Source: Stigmatella ashevillena
GTDB lineage: Bacteria; Myxococcota; Myxococcia; Myxococcales; Myxococcaceae
Length of the DNA: 64,000 nucleotides
Direction of reading: 5' to 3'
Assembly (NCBI RefSeq): GCF_028368975.1
Contig: NZ_JAQNDM010000002.1
Coordinates: 3,280,425 to 3,344,424, forward strand
The position numbers and the translations under genes were made by a program. The notes beneath the pieces are model-generated. The model saw only the letters and a list, made by a program, of their open reading frames with translations, ran no database searches and was not told the DNA's origin. This document shows, one piece after another, positions 9,054-18,751 of this stretch; positions within the stretch are counted from its first letter, which is position 1, and every line of letters starts with the position of its first letter.

Positions 9054-10430
9054 ATGTCCACCCTTTCCGCGCCAATGAAAGCCTGCCTCACCCTGCTCGC
9101 CCTGAGTGCGGCCATCCGGCTCACCCTGGCGCTGGGAACGGACGTCTACTTCGATGAGGCGTACTACTGGCAATGGTCGCGGCGGCTCGATTGGGGCTAT
9201 TACGATCATCCGCCCCTCGTCGCGTGGCTCATCGCCGCGCTGGGCATCCGGCCCATGGCGCTGCTCTGCGGGGCGGGCACCGTGGCGGCCGTCTGGGGCC
9301 TCGCACGGGACATCCACGGCGACACCGCGGCGGCCTGGCGGGCGGCGGCGCTGTGGAGCAGCGTCCCCATCTCCATCCTGTCGGGCGTCTGGGCCACCCC
9401 CGACACGCCGTTGCTGCTGTTCTGGACGCTGGCGCTCTGGGCGCTGTGGCGCGAGCGGTGGATTCTGGCGGGCCTGGCCCTGGGGCTGGCGCTCCTGTCG
9501 AAGTACTCCGCCATGCTGCTTGGGGTGGCGTTCCTGGCCACGGCCGTGCGTGAGCGGAGGTTGCCCGCGGGCGCCTGGGGGGCAGCGCTGCTGGGCGCGC
9601 TGCTGTTCCTGCCCGTGGTGCTGTGGAATGCCCAGCTCGGGTGGGTGGGCTTCGCCTTCCAGCTCAACCATGGCCTGGGCGGCACGGGGGGACTGAAGTC
9701 CTTCGCGGAGTTCCTCGGGGGACAGCTCGCGCTGGGGGGGCCTGTGCTGCTGCCCCTGGCCCTGGTCTATGCCTTCCGGGGCCCCCGGGAGCAGTTCCTC
9801 CCGCGCGTGGCGGCGCTGGTGCCTCTGCTGTTCTTCGGGTTCGCGGCGGTCCGCACCCGGGGCGAGGCCAACTGGCCCGCGGTCGCCTATGTGACGGCCT
9901 GCATCGGCGTGGCGGGCATGCGGCCCACGCGGGCTCAGGTGTCGGCCGTGGCCGGGCTCGCCGTGGCGCTGGCCGTGACGTCGCACCTGCTCTTTCCCGT
10001 GCTGCGCTTCAAACGGGATGTGCCCCTGGAGCGCACCCAGGGCTGGGCCGTGCTCTCGGCGCTCGCCGAGCCCGGGAGGCTGTTTCCGGGCACCGAAGCC
10101 GCCCACATCGCCGTGGTCTACGCCCCCAACTACCAACTCGCGTCCCAGGCCGCGCGCTATGCGAGCCTGCCGGTGGACACCGCGGGAAATGCCCGGCAGA
10201 GCCAATACGACGCGTGGCCCCGGCCCGCGGTCGCCCCCGGCAAGGACGCCCTCTGGTGCTCGGAGCGAGCCCCTCCGCCCGATGAGCTGGCCGCGCGCTT
10301 CACCACCGTGGAGGGCCCCGTGGAGCTGCCCGCGGACTTCCATGGGCGCAGGGTCCACACCTTCCTCGTCTGGCGGCTCCGGGAAGCCCGCCCACCCGAG
10401 GGGGCTCCCTCCGCCGACGCTCTCCAATAG
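9054..10430 (+). CDS. Family 39 (PMT/ArnT-like) membrane glycosyltransferase
   Basis: 458 residues from ATG 9054; an earlier in-frame start at 8967 adds a non-hydrophobic stretch and is less likely. Many membrane segments fill residues 5-320. The first loop contains [24 protein letters not shown], matching the DE-containing motif and the 'YY-HPP' segment of GT39/ArnT-like enzymes that move sugars from a polyprenyl phosphate donor outside the inner membrane. The C-terminal 110 residues are soluble and probably periplasmic. Such an enzyme could use the lipid-linked donor made by the GT2 enzyme at 6049-6744, but this link is inferred from proximity only. It is followed by an AT-rich gap. Confidence 0.85.
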   Translation: MSTLSAPMKACLTLLALSAAIRLTLALGTDVYFDEAYYWQWSRRLDWGYYDHPPLVAWLIAALGIRPMALLCGAGTVAAVWGLARDIHGDTAAAWRAAALWSSVPISILSGVWATPDTPLLLFWTLALWALWRERWILAGLALGLALLSKYSAMLLGVAFLATAVRERRLPAGAWGAALLGALLFLPVVLWNAQLGWVGFAFQLNHGLGGTGGLKSFAEFLGGQLALGGPVLLPLALVYAFRGPREQFLPRVAALVPLLFFGFAAVRTRGEANWPAVAYVTACIGVAGMRPTRAQVSAVAGLAVALAVTSHLLFPVLRFKRDVPLERTQGWAVLSALAEPGRLFPGTEAAHIAVVYAPNYQLASQAARYASLPVDTAGNARQSQYDAWPRPAVAPGKDALWCSERAPPPDELAARFTTVEGPVELPADFHGRRVHTFLVWRLREARPPEGAPSADALQ

Positions 10431-10431
10431 T

Positions 10432-10443
10432 TTAACTGGTTAA
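10432..10443. promoter_or_regulatory. Inverted repeat TTAAC-TG-GTTAA in an AT-rich promoter gap
   Basis: A short palindrome sits just after the glycosyltransferase stop and about 60 bases before the beta-helix protein start, inside an unusually AT-rich stretch (10431-10462, with T-runs). It could be an operator for the following operon or part of a terminator for the preceding gene. Nothing in the sequence decides between these. Confidence 0.35.
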
Positions 10444-10502
10444 TCTGTTTTTACTTTTTTATCCTGTCTCTCTGCGGTGGCGACCGCGTGGAGGGACTGA
10501 TC

Positions 10503-12566
10503 GTGAATACAAGCGTGAGATGGCGCCGGGTCTTCACTTGCCTGGGGCTGGCCCTGGGGCTGGCGAATGCAGGAGAGGCCCGGGCGGCGTGGCGAAGCGC
10601 GCTGTACCCGGCCACCTGGAAGCCGGGGGACTCGAACCCGGCCAACACCTCCCAGTTCTTGCATGACTTCTCCTATGCCGGCTACCGCATGCGGCAGGCG
10701 GAGCCTCCCTTCCGCACGGATCGCATCATCGATGTGACGCAGGCCCCTTATTACGCGGACAACACGGGGGGCGCGGATGTGACGGCGATCCTGCAACGGG
10801 CGATCGATGACGCGGGAGCCCTGAGCGGGGGCGCCGTGGTGTTCCTGCCCAGGGGAACCTACCGGGTGGCCCCTGCCTCGGGGAAGAACGCCGCCCTGAG
10901 CCTGAACAAGAGCCAGGTCGTGCTCCGGGGCCAGGGCCCCACCGCCACCTTCATCTACAATGATGCCACCCACATGCGCGGCCGGAGCGTTGTCCGGGTA
11001 GGCCCCGCCTCGGGAGGCACGTGGACCTCCGGCGGCACCTCCACCGTGTCCGCCAGCGAGGACCTGCCCAACCGCACCACGCGCATTCCACTGACCAGTG
11101 TGTCCGGCTTCAGCGTGGGCCAATGGATCGTCCTGCGCACGGACATGACCTCCGCCCTGATTGGAGAGCTCGGCATGGCGGGCATGGGCTGGGAGTCCCT
11201 GGAGGGAGCCACGTTCTACCGGCAGATCACCGCCATCGATACCGCCGCGAAGACGCTCACGATCGACATCCCCCTGCGCTCCACCCTGAAGACGCGGGAC
11301 AACGCCCGGGTCTACAAGATCGGTGCTCACCTCTCAGAGGTGGGCATCGAGAACCTCGCGCTCGGCATGCGGGAGAACACCACGCCCGGGACGGGAGGCA
11401 CGGACTTCTCGACGCCGGGCACGGGGGCGTACGAGATGCATGACTCCTACGCCCTGAAGCTGAGCCACACCGTCGATGGGTGGGTGCTCAACGTCAGGAC
11501 CTACCGGCCAGCCTCCAACACGCAGGACATCCAGGTGCTGTCCAACGGCATCGACTTGTCCTTCACCCGCAACATCACCGTGGACAGCTGCGATCTCAGC
11601 AAGCCCCAGTACAAGGGGGAGGGAGGCAACGGCTACCTGTTCTCCATCCGGGGCAGCGACAACCTCATCAAGGACAGCGCGGCCAACCGGGGACGGCACA
11701 ACTTCAACTTCAGGTCGATGAACACCACCGGCAACGTGCTGTTCAATGATCGCATGACCGAAGGCAGCCTGGTGTCGGACTTCCACATGCACCTGAGCGC
11801 GGCCAACCTGCTGGACAACATGACGCTGTATCTGGACTCGGCCGAGGCCGCGGACCGGTCCCCCTATGGGACGACGAAGCACGGCGTCACCAGCACCCAG
11901 AGCGTGTTCTGGAACACGAACGGGGCCCAGTACCACCCGAGCACCAACCACATCGTCAAGTCGCAGCAACACGGCTACGGCTATGTGATTGGGGTCCGAG
12001 GCAGCGCCACCCGGGTGAGCATCCCCACCGGGGGGGTGACCGCCCCCACCGACTTCGCGGAGACGAGCGCTCCCGGAACGGAATTGCAGCCCCAATCCCT
12101 CTATGTCGATCAGCTCACGAAGCGTCTGGGCAGCACGGCGGAGCACGCGGGCGAGGTATTGATCTACCAGGCCGAGAACCTCCCCCCCAGCAACGCGGGC
12201 GATGTGTCCTCGACGAACGTCGAGGCGGGGGCGCTCAACGGCGCGGTCCGGTACCACAACACCAGCGCCGCGGGCGGCAAGGTCACCTACACCCTGTATC
12301 CCCGGACGATCGGAACCTTCCGGGTGCAGGTCCGGACGAAGAAGAACAACGGCCGGGGGCAATACCAGCTCGACATTGATGGGGCCCCTCAGGGCGCGGT
12401 GCAAGACGACTACGCCAGCACCACGTCGTGGGCGGAAGCGGACCTGGGAACGGTGAGCTTCCCGGACCTCAACCCGCGCGTCTTCACCTTCACCACCGTC
12501 GGCAAGAACGCCTCCAGCAGCGGCTTCAACATCGCCGTTGACGCCCTCAAGCTCACCCGCCAATAG
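10503..12566 (+). CDS. Secreted right-handed beta-helix (pectate-lyase-like) protein
   Basis: 687 residues from GTG 10503, chosen because GGAGGG at 10490-10495 lies 7 bases upstream and the protein then begins directly with a signal peptide (hydrophobic core FTCLGLALGLANA, cleavage near GEARA-AW). An earlier GTG at 10488 has no such site. Residues about 75-500 form a pectate-lyase-superfamily beta helix: GGADVTAILQRAIDDA with FLPRGTYRV is the typical N-terminal cap of this fold, and later turns contain N/D-rich repeats. The last 135 residues (from IYQAENL) form a separate beta-sandwich resembling carbohydrate-binding or golvesin-type domains. It is followed 28 bases later by a glycoside hydrolase gene, so the two are probably co-expressed for polysaccharide breakdown. 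Substrate not determinable. Confidence 0.82.
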   Translation: MNTSVRWRRVFTCLGLALGLANAGEARAAWRSALYPATWKPGDSNPANTSQFLHDFSYAGYRMRQAEPPFRTDRIIDVTQAPYYADNTGGADVTAILQRAIDDAGALSGGAVVFLPRGTYRVAPASGKNAALSLNKSQVVLRGQGPTATFIYNDATHMRGRSVVRVGPASGGTWTSGGTSTVSASEDLPNRTTRIPLTSVSGFSVGQWIVLRTDMTSALIGELGMAGMGWESLEGATFYRQITAIDTAAKTLTIDIPLRSTLKTRDNARVYKIGAHLSEVGIENLALGMRENTTPGTGGTDFSTPGTGAYEMHDSYALKLSHTVDGWVLNVRTYRPASNTQDIQVLSNGIDLSFTRNITVDSCDLSKPQYKGEGGNGYLFSIRGSDNLIKDSAANRGRHNFNFRSMNTTGNVLFNDRMTEGSLVSDFHMHLSAANLLDNMTLYLDSAEAADRSPYGTTKHGVTSTQSVFWNTNGAQYHPSTNHIVKSQQHGYGYVIGVRGSATRVSIPTGGVTAPTDFAETSAPGTELQPQSLYVDQLTKRLGSTAEHAGEVLIYQAENLPPSNAGDVSSTNVEAGALNGAVRYHNTSAAGGKVTYTLYPRTIGTFRVQVRTKKNNGRGQYQLDIDGAPQGAVQDDYASTTSWAEADLGTVSFPDLNPRVFTFTTVGKNASSSGFNIAVDALKLTRQ

Positions 12567-12594
12567 CCATCCACCGCCCAACGCGGAGAAGACC

Positions 12595-15537
12595 ATGCTC
12601 AGACACCGGTTCCATCCAGTGGCACTGCTCACTTTGCTGCTCACATCCCCTGCCATTGCCGCGGAGGAGGCGTCCTCAGCACGCCCATCGCCCGAACTTC
12701 AGGCCGTCACCGGCACGCAGTTCCTCAACCCGGATGCGTTCCTGGGCGGCTACGCAGACCCCGCCTGGTACCGGAAGAACATCCCCTTCTTCGAGGCGCC
12801 CGACCGGGAGATTCAGGACGTCTATTACTACCGCTGGTATGCCTTCTTGCAGCACCTGCGGTACGCCACGCCCGGCGTAGGCTACATCGTGAACGAGTTC
12901 GTCAACGCGGTGTGGTACTCGCAAAAGTTCGACACCATCAGCGCCGCGGCCGGACACCACATCTACGAGGGACGTTGGCTCCGGGATCCGCGCTACCTCG
13001 ACGACTACCAGACGTTCTGGCTCCGGGGCGGTGGCAGCGCGAGGCAGTACAGCTTCTGGGCGGCGGACTCCTATTACGCCCGCTACCTGGTCAATGGCGA
13101 TGCCACCTTCGTCAAGGACCTGCTGCCCGAGCTGGTCGAGAACTTCGACGCCTGGTCAGACCATTATGAGCCTTCCACGGGCCTCTACTGGCAGGTGCCT
13201 GTCTGGGATGCCTCCGAGTTCACCATCAGCTCGTACCAGACGAATGATCCGTACCACGGCGGGAAGGGGTACCGTCCTTCCCTCAACGCCTATCAATACG
13301 GCGATGCCATGGCCATCGCGCGCATCGCCCGCCTCACCGGAAATGCGGCGCTCGAGTCCCAGTTCCTCAGCCGCGCCGCCACGATCAAGGCGACCACCCA
13401 GCAGAAGCTGTGGGATCCGTCGCGGAAGTTCTTCTTTCACATGATGCGGGACAACCAGGCCCAGGCCTATCCCTATCCCGAGGGCACGCTGCTCGATGGC
13501 CGGGAGCACTTTGGCTTCGTGCCCTGGTACTTCAACATGCCCGACGCCTCGTACTCGGAGGCATGGTCCACGCTGATCGATCCCCAGGGCTTCGCCGCGA
13601 CCTATGGGCCCACCACCGCCGAGCGGCGGCACCGCCTGTTCATGAAGGACGCCCTTAGCGGCTGCTGCCGCTGGAATGGCGTCTCCTGGCCCTTCGCCAC
13701 CAGCCAGGTGCTCACCGCGTTCGCCAACCTGCTCAACAACTACAGCCAGTCCTATGTCACCCGGGACGACTACTTCCGGGTGCTCCGGGGCTATGCCCTC
13801 TCGCAGTACAAGAACGGGCGGCCCTACGTGGCCGAGGCGCTCCATGCCGACACGGGACAGTGGATCTACGACGGCGCCGGGCACAGCGAGCACTACAACC
13901 ACTCGACTTACAATGATCTCGTCATCTCCGGGCTGGTGGGTATCCGTCCGCGCGCCGACAACACCTTCGAGGTGAATCCCCTCGTGCCCAGTTCGTGGGC
14001 CTACTTCCTCCTCGAGAACGTCCCCTACCATGGCCACCTGATGACCGTGATGTATGACCGGGACGGCACGCGCTACGGACAAGGACGGGGGCTGCGCGTG
14101 TACCAGGACGGTGCTCTGCTGGGCAGCGCGGCCACGCTTCAGCGGCTGACCGTGCCCATGGCCGCGCCCATCGCCCCCGAGCGGCCCGCTCGCCTGGAGA
14201 ACTTCGCCGCCAATGCCTACACCCGTGGCTACCCGGTGGCCTCCGCCTCCTACACCAACAGCATCGACGACGCGCAGCGCGTGCTCGACGGACGGATCTA
14301 CTACGACGACATCCCCAACAGCCGCTGGACCAACTACCAGTCCCCCAACGCGAGTGACTGGCTGGCGGTGGATTTCGGCGCCGTCCGGAGCGTGTCCGAG
14401 GTGCGGCTCTACCTTTATAATGATGGGGGCGGGGTCAAGGCGCCGGCCAGCTATGACGTGCAGTCGTGGAATGGCAGCGCCTGGGCGTCCATCGCAGGGC
14501 AGCTCAAGAGCCCCGCCGCACCGGCGGGGGATGCCCTCAATCAGGTCTCCTTCCCCGCCGTCAACACCCGGCAGATCCGCGTGGTCTTCCAGAATCCCTC
14601 CGGCGCCAAGGTGGGCGTCACGGAGCTCGAGGCCTGGGGGCCCGCGACCAGCAGCTTCACGGAGACCTTCGACGCCAACGCTTCCCGGTGGACGCCGTAC
14701 GGCGGAACCTGGTCGGTGGCCAGCGGCCAGTACACCGTCGCCACTTCCGGTGGAAAGGCCATCGCCAACTCGACGCGCTTCTCGGACTTCACCTTCTCCG
14801 CTCGGGTGACCGTCACGCCCCCCGGTGACGCGGGGCTCCTCTTCCACGTCACCAACCCCGAGCCCGGCAACGATGCGCACAATGGTTACTACGTGGGGCT
14901 CGTTCCCAGCTCGGGCGAGGTCGTCCTCGGCAAGATGAACGGTGCCTGGCAGCAGCTCAAGAGCGCGCAGGCCTCCGTCCGGGCGAACACGGCCCACCTC
15001 GTCAAAGTGGTCGCGCAGCAGGGCACCCTGCACGTGTACGTGGATGACCTGCTCACCCCGAAGCTGACCTTCGAGGACGCCACCTTCACGGAAGGCGCCA
15101 TTGGCCTGCGCTCGTTCCAGGCCGCCGCGCGCTTCGATGACATCCAGGTCACGAACCGCCTCCTCGTCGAGGCCGAGAGCGGCACCGTCACCCGTGGGGT
15201 CATCAACTCCAACGCCTCGGCCTCGGGAGGCCGGTACGTGGGAGAGATCGACTACGCCGACAGCGCCGTCGAGTTGCGCGGCCTCGCGGTGGCTAAGGCG
15301 GGCCGGTACACCGTGCGCATCACCTACGGCAATGGCACCAGCGGCAACAGCAGCCACTTCCTGTCCGTGAACGGAGGAACGCCCCAGCCGGTGGTCTACG
15401 CGCCGACGGGGGGCTGGGCGCGCTTCAGCACCGTCACGACCGGGGTCACCCTGCGCAGTGGGACCAACACCCTGCGCTTCACCAAGGGAGAGCAATTCGC
15501 GGAGCTCGACGTCATCGAGATCATCCCCAGGCTGTGA
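12595..15537 (+). CDS. Secreted MGH1-type glycoside hydrolase with three C-terminal binding domains
   Basis: 980 residues from ATG 12595, preceded by GGAG. A signal peptide occupies residues 1-22 (ALLTLLLTSPAIA-A). Residues about 40-490 form an (alpha/alpha)6-barrel domain of the mannosylglycerate-hydrolase-like/GH63-type group: YYYRWYAFLQHLRY, the DDYQTFW and WPFATSQVL segments and the NHSTYNDLVISGL segment near the end. Residues about 535-680 fit an F5/8 type C (discoidin) domain (DWLAVDFGAVRSVSEVRLYLYND). Residues about 685-855 form a LamG/DUF1080-like sandwich with GLLFHVTN, and about 860-980 a CBM6/35-like domain (VEAESGTV...GRYTVRITY). It shares an operon with the beta-helix protein 28 bases upstream. 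Confidence 0.85.
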   Translation: MLRHRFHPVALLTLLLTSPAIAAEEASSARPSPELQAVTGTQFLNPDAFLGGYADPAWYRKNIPFFEAPDREIQDVYYYRWYAFLQHLRYATPGVGYIVNEFVNAVWYSQKFDTISAAAGHHIYEGRWLRDPRYLDDYQTFWLRGGGSARQYSFWAADSYYARYLVNGDATFVKDLLPELVENFDAWSDHYEPSTGLYWQVPVWDASEFTISSYQTNDPYHGGKGYRPSLNAYQYGDAMAIARIARLTGNAALESQFLSRAATIKATTQQKLWDPSRKFFFHMMRDNQAQAYPYPEGTLLDGREHFGFVPWYFNMPDASYSEAWSTLIDPQGFAATYGPTTAERRHRLFMKDALSGCCRWNGVSWPFATSQVLTAFANLLNNYSQSYVTRDDYFRVLRGYALSQYKNGRPYVAEALHADTGQWIYDGAGHSEHYNHSTYNDLVISGLVGIRPRADNTFEVNPLVPSSWAYFLLENVPYHGHLMTVMYDRDGTRYGQGRGLRVYQDGALLGSAATLQRLTVPMAAPIAPERPARLENFAANAYTRGYPVASASYTNSIDDAQRVLDGRIYYDDIPNSRWTNYQSPNASDWLAVDFGAVRSVSEVRLYLYNDGGGVKAPASYDVQSWNGSAWASIAGQLKSPAAPAGDALNQVSFPAVNTRQIRVVFQNPSGAKVGVTELEAWGPATSSFTETFDANASRWTPYGGTWSVASGQYTVATSGGKAIANSTRFSDFTFSARVTVTPPGDAGLLFHVTNPEPGNDAHNGYYVGLVPSSGEVVLGKMNGAWQQLKSAQASVRANTAHLVKVVAQQGTLHVYVDDLLTPKLTFEDATFTEGAIGLRSFQAAARFDDIQVTNRLLVEAESGTVTRGVINSNASASGGRYVGEIDYADSAVELRGLAVAKAGRYTVRITYGNGTSGNSSHFLSVNGGTPQPVVYAPTGGWARFSTVTTGVTLRSGTNTLRFTKGEQFAELDVIEIIPRL

Positions 15538-15616
15538 GCCATCAGCATCCGATGCTGTAGCGTGGACGCTGCGTGCTCCGCGCTGGTAAGATCGAGAGTC
15601 CTTCACAGGGGGACTC

Positions 15617-15844
15617 ATGCGATGGCTTCAGGTGTCATTGGCCGTTCTATCCTTCATGGCGATGACCGGCTGTCCTTCTGAGTTCGGCAAGGACGGCCGC
15701 GTGAGCAAGGCAGTCCAGCAAGATACGCAAGACCAACTCCTCTTCGTCACGGGGTGCGCCGAGAAGAGGTACAAGGAGGTGTGCACACCAAGCCAGTGGG
15801 ACTCGAATGAGTGCCGGAAGTGCAGACTCGGAGGAGCGCGGTAA
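15617..15844 (+). CDS. Small predicted lipoprotein
   Basis: 75 residues. The N-terminus has one basic residue, a hydrophobic core and a lipobox-like MTGC (Cys about residue 19), so export and lipidation are likely. The mature part is about 57 residues and contains four more cysteines. No family recognised. A GGGGGAC segment just before the ATG can serve as ribosome binding site. The stop codon is directly followed by the GTG of the next Cys-rich gene, so the pair is translationally linked and probably works together at the cell surface. Confidence 0.65.
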   Translation: MRWLQVSLAVLSFMAMTGCPSEFGKDGRVSKAVQQDTQDQLLFVTGCAEKRYKEVCTPSQWDSNECRKCRLGGAR

Positions 15845-16741
15845 GTGCAGAGCAGGGGGTGGAGCAGAGCCGTGGCTCTCTGCGCGGGCGTGCTGCTGCC
15901 ACTGCCGCTCGTGCTCCTGCTGTGGGGACTGCTGAGGCCAGAGGTACCTGCGGACATGCCACCAGGGGTACGCATCAGCCCCATGCTCGCCAACGAGCAA
16001 CGCATGCGGTTGATGACCTACGGGCGACACTGCGGGCCAGGCGCGGAGTGTGAACCGCCACTGGGCTGCTTGTTCGAGGTCCGCGCCTTGCGGTCGTACT
16101 GCACTGACAGCCAGTGCGAGAAAGATGGGCAGTGCTCGGAAGGCCAAGTCTGCCGCAGCCTTGCCACCTGGGCAAATGGGCCCCAGGTGCGCGTCTGCGT
16201 CCCCATCGGTGTACGCCAGGAGGGGGAGGGCTGCGTCGAGATTCCAAGAGACAAAGGGAACGCCTGCGCAGCCGGATTGCTGTGCAGTGGCCAAGATGGT
16301 TGGTGCGCCCGGCCATGCCATCCGGGCAATCCGAAAGATTGTCCTGGAGGCTTTTTCTGCGCGGACACCCTTCCTCAGCCGGTGTGTCTGCCTACCTGCG
16401 AGACGCTGGGGTGCCCTCTGGGTCAGGAATGCATCCCCTTCCAAGAGGGCTCCTCGAAGTGCGCGCAGGTGTATGGCCTCAACTGCCGCCAGACTCCTTG
16501 CCCTGATGGCCGCAAGTGCGACGTGCAGTACGAGCCGTCGCACCCTGACAAAGTCTGGATGGCGTGCGTTGCTCGCTGCGATGAAGGCTCCCCCCCTTGC
16601 GAAGCGGGGTGGGTCTGCGATGGATGGGACTGCGTACAGCCTTGCGATCCGCAAGGCCCCGAGGTGTGCGGCGAGGGCTACAACTGCCACCGACTCACGG
16701 AACGCATGCCCTATGCATGCTTGCCGGACTTCCGGCATTGA
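15845..16741 (+). CDS. Cys-rich exported or membrane-anchored protein
   Basis: 298 residues starting at GTG 15845, immediately after the stop of the upstream lipoprotein gene. One N-terminal hydrophobic segment (about residues 10-30) acts as signal anchor or signal peptide. The rest has about 30 cysteines in repeated units of the form C-x(5-8)-C-x(2)-G-x-x-C with 'GQVC', 'GQEC', 'GLLC' and 'GWVC' turns, the kind of disulfide-rich 'C-xx-G' repeats widespread in myxobacterial surface proteins and distantly like Dickkopf repeats. Specific function unknown. The gene order with the small lipoprotein suggests a surface complex. Nothing suggests enzymatic activity. Confidence 0.7.
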   Translation: MQSRGWSRAVALCAGVLLPLPLVLLLWGLLRPEVPADMPPGVRISPMLANEQRMRLMTYGRHCGPGAECEPPLGCLFEVRALRSYCTDSQCEKDGQCSEGQVCRSLATWANGPQVRVCVPIGVRQEGEGCVEIPRDKGNACAAGLLCSGQDGWCARPCHPGNPKDCPGGFFCADTLPQPVCLPTCETLGCPLGQECIPFQEGSSKCAQVYGLNCRQTPCPDGRKCDVQYEPSHPDKVWMACVARCDEGSPPCEAGWVCDGWDCVQPCDPQGPEVCGEGYNCHRLTERMPYACLPDFRH

Positions 16742-16795
16742 ACTGGGTGCACTGTCCGAGGCGCTCCATAACTGTAGTCAAAGAAAGCCTGCCCC

Positions 16796-18718
16796 ATGCC
16801 CCGCGATGTCTCTTTCTTCGATCACCTCGGCCGCCTCCTCTCCCTGGAGCGTGAGGCCGAGCGGGCCCGCTCCGCCGCCCTCTCCCAGAGCCTCACCTTG
16901 CGTGAGCGCGCCGAGCAGGGCCTGTCCGTCCTGGACCTGGAGAGCATCGAAGAAGAGGTGGGCCTCGGCGGGCGCATCCTCATCACCCTGGCCCGCGCGG
17001 ACCGGGCGCCCTTCCCCGCCCGCATCCACAACGGCGACTCCGTCGCGGTGATGCCCCGCCGCGCGGAGGTGAAGGAGCCCGCGCAGGCCCTCGTCTCGCG
17101 GGCCACCCGCACGCGCCTCCAGCTCGCCTTCGACCGATCCCCGCCCCCGTTTCTCCACGAAGGGCTGCTGCGCCTGGACGTCGTTCCCAATGATGTGACG
17201 TACGAGCGCATGCGCGCAGGTCTCACGCGTGTCAAAGCCCTGGACAAGGGCGTCGAGCGACGAAGGCGCGAGGTGTTGCTCGGCAATGAGCCCCCCCGCT
17301 TCGAGAAGCCCAGCGGCACACCGCCTTCACGCCCTCTCAACCCCGAGCAGGCGGACGCCGTGAGCCGCGCGCTGGCCGCCGGGGACTTCTTCCTCGTCCA
17401 TGGGCCTCCCGGTACCGGCAAGAGCACCGTGCTCGCGGAGGTGGCCGTCCAGGCCGTGGCGCGCGGCGAGCGCCTGCTGTGCACCGCCGCCAGCAACGCC
17501 GCCGTGGATCACCTGCTGGAGCTGTGTCTGGAGCAGGGGCTGCGCGCCATCCGCGTGGGCCACCCGGCCCGCGTGGCCCCCCGCTTCCAAGAGCACACGC
17601 TGGACATCGTCGTGGAGGAGCACCCCGATCGCGTGCTCTCGCGCGAGCTGTTCGACGAGGCCTTCTCCCTGTTCGGCTATGCGCGCCGCCAGCGCACCCA
17701 GGGCCGCAGCCGCGAGCGCTTCTCCAACGCCCGCTCCTCCACCGCCGAAGCCAAGGGGCTCATGGACGATGCGCGCGCGCTGGAGCGCAAGGCCGTGCGC
17801 GCGGTGCTCGAGCGCGCCCAGGTCGTCTGCGTCACCCTGGCCAGCCTCGGCTCCGGCGTGCTGGCCCACGAGGAGTTCGATCTCGCCCTCATCGACGAGG
17901 CCACCCAGGCCACCGAGCCCCTCTCGCTGCTGGGCTTTCTGCGCGCCCCCAAGCTGGTGCTCGCCGGTGACCCCCAGCAGCTCCCGCCCACGGTGCTCTC
18001 CCAGGAGGCCGCGAAGGCGGGCCTGGGGATGAGCCTCTTCGAGCGGCTGCTCCAGGACCACGGCGAGGGCGTGAAGCGGATGCTGCGAGAGCAGTACCGC
18101 ATGAACGCGCGCATCATGGATTTCCCCTCGCGCGAGATGTACGGCGGCGAGCTGCGCGCCCACGCCAGCGTCGCGGAGCGCACCCTGGCGCCGGTGCTCA
18201 CCCCGGAAACCGAATTGGATGCCCCGCCCGTGCTCTTCCTGGACACCGCGGGCAAGGGCTTCGAGGAGCAGGAAGAGGAAAGCACGCACAGTCTCTTCAA
18301 TCCTGGTGAAGCGGACCTCATCCTTGCCCGGGTGAAAGCCCTGCTCGCCGCTGGCCTCTCGCCCCGCGAGCTGGCGGTCATTGCCCCCTACAGCGCCCAG
18401 GCCTTCCACCTGCGCGAGCGCGTGGAAATCCTCTCCCCCGACGTGGAGGTGGACACCGTGGATGCCTTCCAGGGTCGAGAGAAGGACGCCATCCTCGTCA
18501 GCCTCACCCGGTCCAATGCGGACGGAAATCTAGGCTTCCTGACGGATCTTCGCCGAATGAACGTGGCGATGACCCGGGCGCGTCGGCATCTGTTCGTCGT
18601 GGGAGATTCGGCCACCCTCAGCGGCCATCCTTTTTATGCGCGTTTCATCGAGGGCACCCAGGGCGACGGAAGCTACCGCTCGGCTTGGGAGTGGCCCGAA
18701 GCCGATCATTCCGGTTAG
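16796..18718 (+). CDS. UPF1-like superfamily I helicase
   Basis: 640 residues. Motifs in order: LNPEQADAV (Q-like), Walker A GPPGTGKST (about 203-211), CTAASNAAVDHL (Ia), DEATQATEP (Walker B/II), GDPQQLPPTV (III), EQYRMN (IV), VDTVDAFQGREKD (V) and RRMNVAMTRAR (VI). This order and wording are those of the UPF1/IGHMBP2 (SF1B) group of DNA/RNA helicases; residues 1-180 form the beta-barrel/stalk-like region that precedes the motor. Single gene, 33 bases upstream of the molybdenum hydroxylase operon but probably independent of it. Cellular role in bacteria is not established; the motifs are all intact, so the motor should be active. Confidence 0.92.
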   Translation: MPRDVSFFDHLGRLLSLEREAERARSAALSQSLTLRERAEQGLSVLDLESIEEEVGLGGRILITLARADRAPFPARIHNGDSVAVMPRRAEVKEPAQALVSRATRTRLQLAFDRSPPPFLHEGLLRLDVVPNDVTYERMRAGLTRVKALDKGVERRRREVLLGNEPPRFEKPSGTPPSRPLNPEQADAVSRALAAGDFFLVHGPPGTGKSTVLAEVAVQAVARGERLLCTAASNAAVDHLLELCLEQGLRAIRVGHPARVAPRFQEHTLDIVVEEHPDRVLSRELFDEAFSLFGYARRQRTQGRSRERFSNARSSTAEAKGLMDDARALERKAVRAVLERAQVVCVTLASLGSGVLAHEEFDLALIDEATQATEPLSLLGFLRAPKLVLAGDPQQLPPTVLSQEAAKAGLGMSLFERLLQDHGEGVKRMLREQYRMNARIMDFPSREMYGGELRAHASVAERTLAPVLTPETELDAPPVLFLDTAGKGFEEQEEESTHSLFNPGEADLILARVKALLAAGLSPRELAVIAPYSAQAFHLRERVEILSPDVEVDTVDAFQGREKDAILVSLTRSNADGNLGFLTDLRRMNVAMTRARRHLFVVGDSATLSGHPFYARFIEGTQGDGSYRSAWEWPEADHSG

Positions 18719-18751
18719 CGTTCCCCTGTTGTCATTCTGGACGGAGGTGCC

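Noticed and set aside
15543-15557. CAGCATC/GATGCTG palindrome after the MGH1 hydrolase as a terminator
   Set aside because: The loop would be one to three bases and no T-run follows; too weak to list.
15617-15844. Small Cys-containing ORF as a third peptide precursor
   Set aside because: It has a signal sequence with lipobox and a translationally linked Cys-rich surface protein gene, so a lipoprotein is the better call.
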